A model generated the notes under the pieces. It ran no database searches, was not told the origin of the DNA, and saw only the letters and a list, made by a program, of their open reading frames with translations. The position numbers and the translations under genes were made by a program. A stretch of DNA of 32,577 nt from positions 1-32,577 of IMG/VR virus record IMGVR_UViG_3300006735_000114. One strand, written 5' to 3'. Source of the stretch: a virus. Shown here one piece after another: positions 25,601 through 31,701 of this stretch (position 1 is the first letter of the stretch; every line of letters starts with the position of its first letter).

Positions 25601-27140
25601 CGGAAACAATAATCTGGGTAGAAATCTTAGATTATCTTTAGTATCAATCGCCAATACAAATGAAATTCTTCTAGATAACGTTCAGGGTGATTTTATTACT
25701 GGAGCAGGTAACACAGTTCAATTTATTAACAATGCAGGACTTAGAACTGATTTAAATAATGATCAGACTTTACCTGCTGGCGGCGGTGTTCTTATTGATG
25801 GAATTAATGAAGTAATTACTGATGGTGTTCACTTCACTGTCAACCATAAAAATCATGGAATGTATTTTGAAGATAATAGAGTTGAAATCACTGATGTTGA
25901 ATCTGATATTCTTCCAATAAAACTTACTGAAGCGATTAATTCATCATCAACTTCACCAATTTCTGTTGATTCTACCACTGGATTTGATATTTTTGAAAAT
26001 GTAGGTGTAGGTTCAACTAACTTGGGTTATCTCAAGATTGGAAGTGAAATTATTTCTTATGAATCAGCAACTTCTAACAGTATCACACTGGTTCAAAGAG
26101 GAATTGATAGCACGATTGCTAAGGATTATATTGCTGGTACACAAGTATTTAAGTATGAACTTGGTGATGTATCGTTGAGAAGAATCAACAAAACGCATAA
26201 TCTTGATAGTGTGACTGCTGCTGATCCTCGCACATTTGATACATATAAAATCAAACTTAACATGGGTGAAAGTGGAGTAGGACGTTCTACAGGCGAAAGT
26301 TTCCCAATCCTTTATATGGGAGAAACAAAGTCTGCTGGTGGTAATAAGATCAAGGCATCTCAGAATATTCCTTTTGAAATCTTGACACCTCAAATTCAAC
26401 ACATGACTGTTAGAGGTACAAATATTGATGCTCAGGTAAGAACAATCTCTGGTTCTTCAATTAGTGGCAATGAAATTCCGTACATTGATCAAGGATTTGA
26501 AGAAATTTCAATACAAAATCCAAACTACTTCAGTACTCCTAGAATTATTGCTTCTAAAGTTAATGAAGATGCAAAACTTAGTAGTACTCCAGGTAATAAG
26601 TCTATGACTCTGAGACTTAACTTAGGAACAACTGATGCAAGAGTCTCTCCAGTAATCGATACTCAGAGAATGAGTATTATTGCTACATCAAATAGAGTCA
26701 ATAGTGTAATTACTGATTATGTCACTGATAGTAGAGTCAACGGTATTGATACCGATCCTACCGCCTTCCAGTATCTCTCTAAAGAGATTTCTTTGGAAAA
26801 TCCTGCAACTTCAATAAAAGTAATTGTTGATGTTTTCAAGGATAGAGACGCTGATATTAGAGGATTCTTTGCAATTGCTGATCATCAAAACTTTACTCCA
26901 ATTTATGAGGCATTCCCTGGATTTAATAATATTGATGAAAGAGGACAAATTATTGATATTGCAAATAATGATGGTTCTAGTGACACTTTTGTCTCCCCTG
27001 TTGAAGACTATAGAGAACATACATTTACAATTGAGGAACTTTCATCCTTTAGATCATATAGAATCAAACTTTCACTTACCTCAACTAATCAAGCAAATCC
27101 ACCTAGAATTAGAAACCTGAGAGTGATAGCACTTGCATGA
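19665..27140 (+). CDS. DUF4815 baseplate/tail-fibre protein, 2491 residues
   Basis: The N-terminus (TNLNVAPYFDDFDPQKDYYK, then VLFKPGYPVQARELTSLQSI and LQNQVEKFGQHFFKEGAKVIPG) is the DUF4815 signature of T4-like marine phage tail proteins. Later regions include a Lys/Asn coiled-coil-like stretch (DIKQLENRIKNLEFFTS, near 1127), a Trp-rich segment (about 1265-1370), and a jelly-roll-like domain at about 1680-1830 starting AQTFLVEDDTGIFITKCDVF. GETITG-type and GGxGY modules follow (near 1963), then an 'RG..ST' module (2093-2165), and a conserved C-terminus with FKDRDADIRGFF. It sits where T4 has genes 9-12 and wac, so it may replace the pin, fibre-connector and short-fibre functions; that is inference. 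AAGGA lies just before ATG 19665. The stop overlaps the next start (ATGATGA). Confidence 0.88.
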   Translation: MSQETNLNVAPYFDDFDPQKDYYKVLFKPGYPVQARELTSLQSILQNQVEKFGQHFFKEGAKVIPGNTTYSTNYKCVILENNYLGVPLFDYLDQIVGAQITGQDSGVTAIVDKYITDAESERNQVTLYVNYSGSGTDNQETIFRDGELLTCDVTISTANTLIGQGSPFASTVQENATAVGSAYFISNGVYFGKGTFLNVAEQTLILNQYSNVSNCRVGLLIEEKIVNADLDSSLTDNSSGFNNFGAPGADRLQITTSLHKKDLTDLDDSNFVELGVVNSGILRQKVISNSTQFGDELAKRTFAESGDYYVKSFGLGVKESLNNFKGNRGIFNAGQTTYSGSTPDEDLALYQISPGRAFVKGYDVETTAPTYLDVAKPRTTKTLTQQQINYETGKTLKLNRVYGSPTIGIGNTYVLSLRDTRVGVNSTAIAGKEIGLARVYDFNLDSGSYNAPNSDTNEWGLSLYDVQTTTEITLNENITLPVPTFIKGKNSGATGFLKETATNTKSLVLYETSGKFIKNENFIIDGIENPRVATAVTSYGISDVLSVFGSLNGAEVGAARTFSADVVLAPKFNIGVATVTAAAANFTSVIRSTNSRFPGQIKAGNIISFSGDLSQDPVFASVVSVATSSVTITGVSTVEGVASGAIPTSAATLNDVKVIAGDLGASNDNTLYTEMPRRHISEVKLDDASLVIRKTQQVNILDNKLTAAVVTESNETFLPFTPERYLLIRSDGTTEELTSDKVQINAGSNQLEIFNLGNDDEATLVTTLTKIKPKAKNKIRNRVDSIVIDKSTQVASGIGSTTLNDGLTHGNYPFGTRVQDESISLNRADIIEVHGIYELATDPAVNNTDPTAPSMVLSNLSGPTGKTSDLVIGEEIKGLTTNSRAIVGRKETDAKILYLPKNQINFNEGETVEFVESGIKAIVTTLDTPSKDISFKYGFTNGQNGEFYGYGVLNRKNGEEAPKRKVVVYYSNGYYESTDDGDITTVNSYSNFDYGSEIPSVNSLRNTDIIDIRPKVSDIESISEGDRSPLEFKGRTFNVSGNSATNILASNEGILTDFSYYLGRIDRVYLTKDGVFQVKYGTPAENPEKPTSVDDALEIATISLPPFLYKVSDASKKFLEHKRYRMVDIKQLENRIKNLEFFTSLSLLETNTANLFVPDANGLNRFKSGFFVDNFTSFLAQEESVDLKNSVDFTNKQARPKHYTTQVDLTQSLSGSGDLKVAVPDGNNIRKTDDIVTLEYSDVEWLSQQFATRSESVTPFIIGFWIGALNLTPASDSWTDQVRLEANIVQAEGNFTETLERATRTLNVDPQTGFAPAVWNSWVNNWTGREEVIDTVDRQTSTTSRQVGVRRAGWWGDIITTTNTTFRDTTREIFETGVATRSGARTVISEQFDNESLGDRVVSRDLISFARSRNIEFNINSLKPYSQLYGFFDGVAITDYCIPKLLEISMVSGTFQVGETITGTMRSVGNAPSTDSNPQITFRAAQSNHKEGAFDNATEVFTINPYNKDRTIPRAYSSTSTILNVDTFSLCDQPQGDFIGYVAQGMVLVGETSGAQATITQVRLVADFSSSLIGSFFIPDPNITNNPRFEVGTKVLTFIDDINNNLNEASTRATSTFLISGVIETVQENIVSVRNANVQSEEVAEERDIRRQDDTFGTEVISTEVLTQNFTRRTERRGDPLAQTFLVEDDTGIFITKCDVFFEQTDNLGIPVIFELRTCDNGVPTTKILPLSQVIAFPKDIAVSDDGSVAHTFNLKAPVYLEPGVQYAMVMRSASARYRVFISRVGENDLLRQTFVSNQPYLGSLYKSQNGSVWEPSQWEDLKFTLYRADFVDSGSIEVYSPKLSLGNKQIASLLPNSISLNSRSVRIGIGSTLQDNDLTLGNTIVQHGSNASGNFVGEAGIATGSLNVINAGIGFTPHSGTLEYEAVELINITSSGRNAKADITVTNGIVASATISEAVANSGGQGYVIGDVLGVSTIGNNNLGRNLRLSLVSIANTNEILLDNVQGDFITGAGNTVQFINNAGLRTDLNNDQTLPAGGGVLIDGINEVITDGVHFTVNHKNHGMYFEDNRVEITDVESDILPIKLTEAINSSSTSPISVDSTTGFDIFENVGVGSTNLGYLKIGSEIISYESATSNSITLVQRGIDSTIAKDYIAGTQVFKYELGDVSLRRINKTHNLDSVTAADPRTFDTYKIKLNMGESGVGRSTGESFPILYMGETKSAGGNKIKASQNIPFEILTPQIQHMTVRGTNIDAQVRTISGSSISGNEIPYIDQGFEEISIQNPNYFSTPRIIASKVNEDAKLSSTPGNKSMTLRLNLGTTDARVSPVIDTQRMSIIATSNRVNSVITDYVTDSRVNGIDTDPTAFQYLSKEISLENPATSIKVIVDVFKDRDADIRGFFAIADHQNFTPIYEAFPGFNNIDERGQIIDIANNDGSSDTFVSPVEDYREHTFTIEELSSFRSYRIKLSLTSTNQANPPRIRNLRVIALA

Positions 27141-27373
27141 TGAAACATTTAAAAGTAGAAGGGCATAATAATCTTTTGAGAGATAGTGAAACCGGAGCTA
27201 TCATTAACAACGATAGATCTGGTTTCTCTTCTTATATGATGAGTAAGAATGCCAAAAATGAGGAGAGTATTAGGATACAGAATGTAGAGAGAGATCTTGC
27301 TAATATTAATAATGAAATTACTGAATTAAAATTACTTCTCAAGGAGGCACTTTATGGATCCCGAATCAATTAA
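27137..27373 (+). CDS. Small coiled-coil protein, function unknown
   Basis: A 78-residue protein with two parts. The N-terminal part (KVEGHNNLLRDSETGAIINN, residues 5-24) resembles a motif seen in short T4-like phage proteins, with R-D-x-x-T-G-A-I-x-N. The C-terminal part (about 43-72) is a heptad-rich helix (VERDLANINNEITELKLLLK), likely a coiled coil. It overlaps the DUF4815 gene by four bases, so it is probably translated in concert with it. No function is known to me. The place and coiled coil would suit a small connector or chaperone of the long tail protein before it. That is inference. Confidence 0.75.
   Translation: MMKHLKVEGHNNLLRDSETGAIINNDRSGFSSYMMSKNAKNEESIRIQNVERDLANINNEITELKLLLKEALYGSRIN
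27341..27347 (+). promoter_or_regulatory. Strong ribosome-binding site for the 58-residue gene
   Basis: AAGGAGG (27341-27347) is a full Shine-Dalgarno sequence 6 nt before ATG 27354, inside the preceding gene. It is the main support that the short overlapping frame is a real gene. Confidence 0.8.
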
Positions 27374-27530
27374 ACTCAACAATTTATCTAAAAGTTTTGA
27401 ATATACTAAATTAGCATCTGAGATAGATAGTTGTGATGATAGAGATATTTTGAGAAATATCGCAAAGTCATTTGTAAAACTTTATTATAAACAACAAGAG
27501 ACTTTATCAGTAACAAACATAAATGGCTAA
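27354..27530 (+). CDS. 58-residue helical protein, remotely NblA-like
   Basis: A 58-residue frame that starts inside the 3' end of the preceding gene (20-nt overlap) and ends inside the start of the next (8-nt overlap), with a strong Shine-Dalgarno. It looks all-helical: L-S-K-S-F-E-Y-T-K-L-A-S-E-I (11-24), a C-D-D turn, then I-L-R-N-I-A-K-S-F-V-K-L-Y-Y-K-Q-Q-E-T-L (32-51). I recall similar small proteins in cyanomyoviruses near the tail genes. The size, two-helix layout and an SFE ... KLY...E pattern loosely recall NblA, the phycobilisome-degradation adaptor some cyanophages carry. The spacing differs by about nine residues, so I do not assign that function. A small structural or assembly factor is equally possible. 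Confidence 0.7.
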   Translation: MDPESIKLNNLSKSFEYTKLASEIDSCDDRDILRNIAKSFVKLYYKQQETLSVTNING

Positions 27531-27942
27531 TCAGAACGTAACCTATGATGTAGCATCTGCTGCACCGTATGCCGTAAATTTAAATATATACGGTGGAGCA
27601 ACCTTTAGTGATAAATTCACAATTACTAATCCTAACGGATCTGCATTTAGGTTTGACACTGGTGCTGGTACAACTGCTGGATTAGCAGTTACTTGGACTG
27701 GATCTGCTGCAATATCAAAAAGTGTTGCCATAGGTGCCACACTTGGTGTAACTCAAGCTTTCACCGTTGGATTTACAAGTGCAGCAGGTGGTGTTATTAC
27801 ATTATCTTTGGGATCTACTGAAACAAGAAATCTTAAACCTGGTAGATATGTTTATGATGTTTTAGTGAGTTCTGGTAATACTGTATATAATATTATCAAC
27901 GGAGATGCCTTAGTCAAGGCTGGTATAGCGACATCTCCATAA
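27523..27942 (+). CDS. Small beta-rich virion protein candidate (BppU-N-like)
   Basis: A 139-residue protein, almost free of Cys and rich in Thr, Ala, Gly and Val, typical of a compact beta-sandwich. The pattern K-F-T-I-T-N-P-N-G near residue 31, alternating T/S-V strands, and L-K-P-G-R-Y-V-Y-D-V (104-113) followed by I-I-N-G-D-A-L-V resembles the N-terminal domain of phage baseplate upper proteins (BppU-like) that hold receptor-binding parts. I offer this as a resemblance only. It lies where T4 has the fibritin gene wac, between the tail-fibre protein and gp13. The start overlaps the previous gene's stop by 8 nt. The stop overlaps a late promoter for gp13. Confidence 0.75.
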   Translation: MANQNVTYDVASAAPYAVNLNIYGGATFSDKFTITNPNGSAFRFDTGAGTTAGLAVTWTGSAAISKSVAIGATLGVTQAFTVGFTSAAGGVITLSLGSTETRNLKPGRYVYDVLVSSGNTVYNIINGDALVKAGIATSP

Positions 27943-27945
27943 ATA
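27938..27945 (+). promoter_or_regulatory. T4-like late promoter motif before gp13
   Basis: CATAAATA (27938-27945) overlaps the TAA stop (27940-27942) of the preceding gene and ends 18 nt before the gp13 ATG, the same distance as the motif before gp8. It probably starts a neck and terminase transcript. Confidence 0.6.
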
Positions 27946-27963
27946 CCTAAAAAGTGTAGATAG

Positions 27964-28809
27964 ATGCAACCATCAACTAGAGCGGAGTTAGTAGACTACT
28001 GCAAAAGAAAGTTAGGTGCTCCCGTCCTTGAGATTAACGTTGCTGATGAGCAAATCGAGGACTTAGTTGATGATGCGATTCAATACTTTCATGAAAGACA
28101 CTTCGATGGTGTCGGACAAGTATTTTTAAAATATCAAATAACTCAAGAAGATATTAATAGGGGTAGAAGTCCATCTTCATCAGTAACTCAAGCAGGTATT
28201 GTAACAACAACCGCTTCATCTACAATTGATGGTGCATCTACGACATTTTCTTATACTGAAAATAGTAATTATTTACAGGTTCCTCCTTCTGTTATAGGAG
28301 TTAATAAAATATTTCAATTTGCTGGTGCTAACACTGTTACCAATAATATGTTTAGTGTTAAGTATCAGTTATTTTTAAATGATGTTTATTTCTTTGGAAA
28401 TACTGAGTTGTTGTCATATGCTATGACAAAGACGTATCTTGAAGATTTAGACTTCTTACTAAACACACATAAACAAATTAGATTTAACCAGAGGATGGAT
28501 AGGTTATACCTAGACATTGATTGGGGTTCAGTCAGAGCTGGTGAATATATTATTATTGATTGTTTTAGAACAGTTGATCCTAATGATTTTTCAAGAGTAT
28601 ATAACGACTCTTTTATTAAACCATACCTTACTGCATTGATTAAACGTCAATGGGGACAAAACCTGATGAAGTTTCAAGGAGTAAAACTTCCAGGTGGAGT
28701 TGAACTTAATGGTAGACAAATTTATGAAGATGGACAAAATGATTTAGACAAAATCATAGAGAAAATGTCCAACACTTATGAACTTCCTCCACTTGATTTC
28801 ATCGGATAA
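27964..28809 (+). CDS. gp13: Neck protein gp13
   Basis: A 281-residue homologue of T4 neck protein gp13 (309 residues), which with gp14 seals the portal after DNA packaging and makes the site where the tail attaches. Marks: N-terminal L-V-D-Y-C-K-R-K-L-G-A-P-V-L-E-I-N-V (T4: LRRLGAPIINVEL), Q-I-E-D-L-V-D-D-A-I-Q-Y-F-H-E-R-H-F-D-G-V (T4: [20 protein letters not shown]), and a C-terminal half with I-I-I-D-C-F-R-T, A-L-I-K-R-Q-W-G-Q-N-L and K-L-P-G-G-V-E-L-N-G-R-Q-I (T4: MLPGGVTIDGQRL). The stop shares a base with the gp14 start (TAATG), so coupling is likely. Length is close to T4, so this gene has escaped the growth seen in its neighbours. Confidence 0.93.
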   Translation: MQPSTRAELVDYCKRKLGAPVLEINVADEQIEDLVDDAIQYFHERHFDGVGQVFLKYQITQEDINRGRSPSSSVTQAGIVTTTASSTIDGASTTFSYTENSNYLQVPPSVIGVNKIFQFAGANTVTNNMFSVKYQLFLNDVYFFGNTELLSYAMTKTYLEDLDFLLNTHKQIRFNQRMDRLYLDIDWGSVRAGEYIIIDCFRTVDPNDFSRVYNDSFIKPYLTALIKRQWGQNLMKFQGVKLPGGVELNGRQIYEDGQNDLDKIIEKMSNTYELPPLDFIG

Positions 28810-30206
28810 TGGCATTAAATCCTTTTTTCTTACAAGGTTCTCAAGGAGAGCAAAGTCTTGTTCAAGACTTAATCAACGAACAGTTGAGAATGTATGGTGT
28901 CGAAGTTTATTACTTACCGAGACAGTATGTTACCAAAAATAAAATAATTCGTGAAGTAATTACGTCAGAATTTAATCAGTCGTATCCCATTGAGGCATAT
29001 GTTGATAATTTTGATGGATATGGAGATAATACCGTTCTCTTATCAAAATTTGGTGTTCAAGCAACTAATGAATTAAAGTTAATTATTTCTCAAGAAAGAT
29101 TTTCAAGTTATATTACACCATTAATTAAAAATTTACCTAATATTGAACTTGCAACACGTCCAAAAGAGGGAGATCTAATTTATTTTCCACTTGGTGATAG
29201 ACTTTTTGAAATTAAATTTGTCGAGCACGAAAAACCTTTTTATCAGTTACAAAAAAATTACGTATACGAATTAACTTGCGAACTGTTCAGAGGAGAAGAT
29301 GAAATTCTGGATACTGGTGTTGAGGAAATCGATGATACCTTCAATGTGGAAGGAAATATCAGATCTCTCACACTTGTCGGATCTGGATCCACCGCAACCG
29401 CTTTCTCTGGAAGAATTATTAGTGGTGCCGTCAACCAAATTATCGTTACCTCTAGAGGTGAAAAATACAATCATCCACCCACTGTTGCGATTTCATCTGC
29501 ACCTACCGGTGGTACCCGCGCCACAGGAATTTCAACCTTACGTAACGACATTGTTAATTGTGATGGAACTTTAATTGGAGAGAAAGTACAAGGTGTCTTC
29601 ATTGTAAATCCTGGAGCAGGATATACTGCGAATCCAGGTATAGTATTCGTTGGAGTCAGTACTAATCCTGGAGTTGGTGCTGCTGCCACCACTAGGATAT
29701 CCGACAATACGGTTGGTATTGTAACTATAAGTGATGGTGGTGGTGGATATGTATCTGCACCAACAGTTACATTCAGTAGTCCTGGAATTGGAACAACTGC
29801 ACAAGGTGTTGCCGTTGTCTCTGCTGCAGGAACAGTCTCTGCAATCTATCTAACAAATGCTGGTGCTGGATATACTGTAGCACCCACTATTACCCTTTCT
29901 GCTCCAGATTTAAGCGGAAGTGGAGACTTTATACCTACAGAAACCATAACCGGTTCTACAAGTGGTGTTACTGGAATTGTCAAAACTTGGAATTCTGTTA
30001 CAAACATTCTTACATATTCTAATGTTTCTGGTGACTTTGTTGCTGGAGAGACAATTACAGGATCCGAAAGCAGCGCCTCTTATAAAATTAGAGTTATAGA
30101 GGATGATAATACTGTTAATAATTATCCCGATAATGATGAAATTAAACTTTCCGCTAGGGATGGAATCTTAGATTTCTCAGAATCTAATCCCTTTGGGAAT
30201 CCTTAA
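28809..30206 (+). CDS. gp14: Neck protein gp14 with a large central insertion
   Basis: A 465-residue homologue of T4 neck protein gp14 (256 residues). The N-terminal 170 residues are clearly gp14: LRMYGVEVYYLPRQYVTKNK (T4: [20 protein letters not shown]), a Y-V-D-N-F-D-G-Y-G segment, K-E-G-D-L-I-Y-F-P-L-G-D-R-L-F-E-I and F-Y-Q-L-Q-K-N-Y-V. The last residues, FSESNPFGNP, match the T4 tail end (FESSPFDND). Between them, about residues 180-430 hold a string of GGxGY units (GEKYNHPP, GAGYTANP, GGGYVSAP, GAGYTVAP) and two GETITG-type units. These are the same modules as in the gp7-like protein. The insertion is therefore internal and should project from the neck. The terminal regions carry the contacts expected for the family. 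Confidence 0.93.
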   Translation: MALNPFFLQGSQGEQSLVQDLINEQLRMYGVEVYYLPRQYVTKNKIIREVITSEFNQSYPIEAYVDNFDGYGDNTVLLSKFGVQATNELKLIISQERFSSYITPLIKNLPNIELATRPKEGDLIYFPLGDRLFEIKFVEHEKPFYQLQKNYVYELTCELFRGEDEILDTGVEEIDDTFNVEGNIRSLTLVGSGSTATAFSGRIISGAVNQIIVTSRGEKYNHPPTVAISSAPTGGTRATGISTLRNDIVNCDGTLIGEKVQGVFIVNPGAGYTANPGIVFVGVSTNPGVGAAATTRISDNTVGIVTISDGGGGYVSAPTVTFSSPGIGTTAQGVAVVSAAGTVSAIYLTNAGAGYTVAPTITLSAPDLSGSGDFIPTETITGSTSGVTGIVKTWNSVTNILTYSNVSGDFVAGETITGSESSASYKIRVIEDDNTVNNYPDNDEIKLSARDGILDFSESNPFGNP

Positions 30207-30214
30207 CCTAAATA
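30207..30214 (+). promoter_or_regulatory. Weak T4-like late promoter candidate before gp15
   Basis: CCTAAATA (30207-30214) directly follows the gp14 stop and ends 20 nt before the gp15 ATG. One base differs from NATAAATA, but its placement fits the other late motifs. Confidence 0.4.
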
Positions 30215-30234
30215 AACATAACTAAGGCAACTGT

Positions 30235-31242
30235 ATGTTTGAATACTTTTACCATGAAATTCTGAGACGAACGATTATTTCGTTCGGAAGTCTTTTTAAT
30301 GGAATTGAAATCAAACATTTAGATTCCAATGGAAGTGTTGATGAAGTTATCAAGGTTCCTTTAGCATATGGGCCTACTCAGAAATTTTTAGCAAGACTTG
30401 AACAATCGGCAGATCTTAATAAACCCACATCGATTACTCTCCCAAGAATGTCGTTTGAATTCACGGGACTTCAATATGATGGTACTAGAAAAGTAACCAC
30501 AACTCAAACCTTCAAATCACAGAGTGTAGGTATTGCAACTGCAATTAGAAAAACCTACATGCCTGTGCCCTATAACATGTCATTTGAACTATCTATTTTC
30601 ACTAAGTTGAATGATGATATGCTTCAAATAGTTGAACAAATTTTACCATATTTTCAACCAGCATACACATTATCTGTAAATCTAGTTGATACTATTGGGG
30701 AAAAAAGAGATATTCCAATAGTTATTGAAAATGTAACAATGCAGGATGATTACGAAGGTAATTATAATACTAGACGCTCCCTTCTTTATACAATAAGATT
30801 CACTGCAAAAACATATATCTTTGGCCCTGTTGGAGATACCTCAACGGCGTCCAGAGATCTTATCAAAAGAGTTCGTGTTGGATATGTTCAAGACGATTCT
30901 TCTACTCCAACGAGAGATCTTACTTATACTGTTACTCCAAGAGCAACAAAAAGTTATACAGACAACGTTATTACAAATCTTTCAGAGGACGTTGGAACTA
31001 CCACCAATATTCTTCAAGTAAATGATTCTTCTGGAATATCAGAAAATACCTTCATTGTAATTAATAATGAGTCTATCTACGTTGATAGAAAAGAAGGTAA
31101 TACTCTGTTTACTAAGAGAGGACAAGACGAGACTATTGTAGGATCCCATGTTCGTGGCACAGCAGTTAATCTAATTACAGATGCTGATGATGCTTTAATT
31201 GAAATTGGAGATGACTTTGGATTTGATGGTACAATCTCATGA
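30235..31242 (+). CDS. gp15: Tail sheath stabiliser gp15
   Basis: A 335-residue homologue of T4 gp15 (272 residues), the hexameric ring that caps the tail tube and sheath and joins the tail to the neck. Marks: MFEYFYHEILRRTIISFGSL (T4: MFGYFYNSSFRRYATLMGDL), K-V-P-L-A-Y-G-P-T-Q-K-F-L-A-R-L, L-P-R-M-S-F-E-F, and the strong block S-F-E-L-S-I-F-T-K-L-N-D-D-M-L-Q-I followed by V-E-Q-I-L-P-Y-F-Q-P (T4: YELSIFTRYEDDMFQIVEQI...). After about residue 225 it departs from T4. Residues 255-314 form a module (VINNESIYVD ... KRGQDETIVGSHVRGT) also present in the gp7-like and DUF4815 proteins. The stop overlaps the gp16 start (ATGA). Confidence 0.93.
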   Translation: MFEYFYHEILRRTIISFGSLFNGIEIKHLDSNGSVDEVIKVPLAYGPTQKFLARLEQSADLNKPTSITLPRMSFEFTGLQYDGTRKVTTTQTFKSQSVGIATAIRKTYMPVPYNMSFELSIFTKLNDDMLQIVEQILPYFQPAYTLSVNLVDTIGEKRDIPIVIENVTMQDDYEGNYNTRRSLLYTIRFTAKTYIFGPVGDTSTASRDLIKRVRVGYVQDDSSTPTRDLTYTVTPRATKSYTDNVITNLSEDVGTTTNILQVNDSSGISENTFIVINNESIYVDRKEGNTLFTKRGQDETIVGSHVRGTAVNLITDADDALIEIGDDFGFDGTIS

Positions 31243-31658
31243 GTTTTGATAGCTTAAATGAAGCGTTTGATGTATCCAGTGAGATTGTTTCTAGTGAACC
31301 TGAACAGATAAAACCTGTTCAAAAAGAAGTTGATGGAATTAAAACAGACACTAGAAAAGATTATGAATACACAAGAGGTAATCTTTATTCTTTGATCGAA
31401 AAGGGGCAAGAAGCAGTTAATGGAATACTTGAACTTGCACAAGAAACTGAGCAAGCAAGGGCATATGAAGTTGCAGGACAATTGATTAAGAGTGTTGCTG
31501 ATGCAACTGATAAACTTCTTGACTTGCAGAAAAAACTAAAGGATGTTGAAGAGGAGTCGAATTCCAAAGGCCCTACAAATGTAACAAATGCACTTTTTGT
31601 TGGTTCTACAGCAGATCTCGCCAAACTTTTAAAGCAGAATAAGAAAGAAGATAAATAA
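31239..31658 (+). CDS. gp16: Small terminase subunit gp16
   Basis: A 139-residue homologue of T4 gp16 (164 residues), the small terminase that forms rings and regulates the gp17 motor during headful packaging. The body is helical and coiled-coil-like: D-Y-E-Y-T-R-G-N-L-Y (44-53; T4 has DYGVVRRNMH), Q-A-R-A-Y-E-V-A-G-Q-L-I-K-S-V (73-87) and D-K-L-L-D-L-Q-K-K-L-K-D-V (91-103). The C-terminal N-A-L-F-V-G-S-T-A-D-L (117-127) matches the conserved T4 'NATVFMGSPTEL'. The N-terminus is acidic and probably flexible. It overlaps gp15 by four bases. The gene that follows is not gp17, which is unusual relative to T4. Confidence 0.88.
   Translation: MSFDSLNEAFDVSSEIVSSEPEQIKPVQKEVDGIKTDTRKDYEYTRGNLYSLIEKGQEAVNGILELAQETEQARAYEVAGQLIKSVADATDKLLDLQKKLKDVEEESNSKGPTNVTNALFVGSTADLAKLLKQNKKEDK
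31650..31657 (+). promoter_or_regulatory. T4-like late promoter motif after gp16
   Basis: GATAAATA (31650-31657) overlaps the gp16 stop (31656-31658) and ends 44 nt before the ATG at 31702. The longer leader holds a small GGGT/ACCC stem at 31665-31678. The motif should give the last gene its own late expression. Confidence 0.55.
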
Positions 31659-31701
31659 ACTATAGGGTGAGAAAACCCAAAGTAATCTTACTAATATTTT
31701 A

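Noticed and set aside
27518-27525. CATAAATG as a late promoter for the 139-residue gene
   Set aside because: It includes the start codon itself, so transcription would begin inside the gene; the final A of the motif is also missing.
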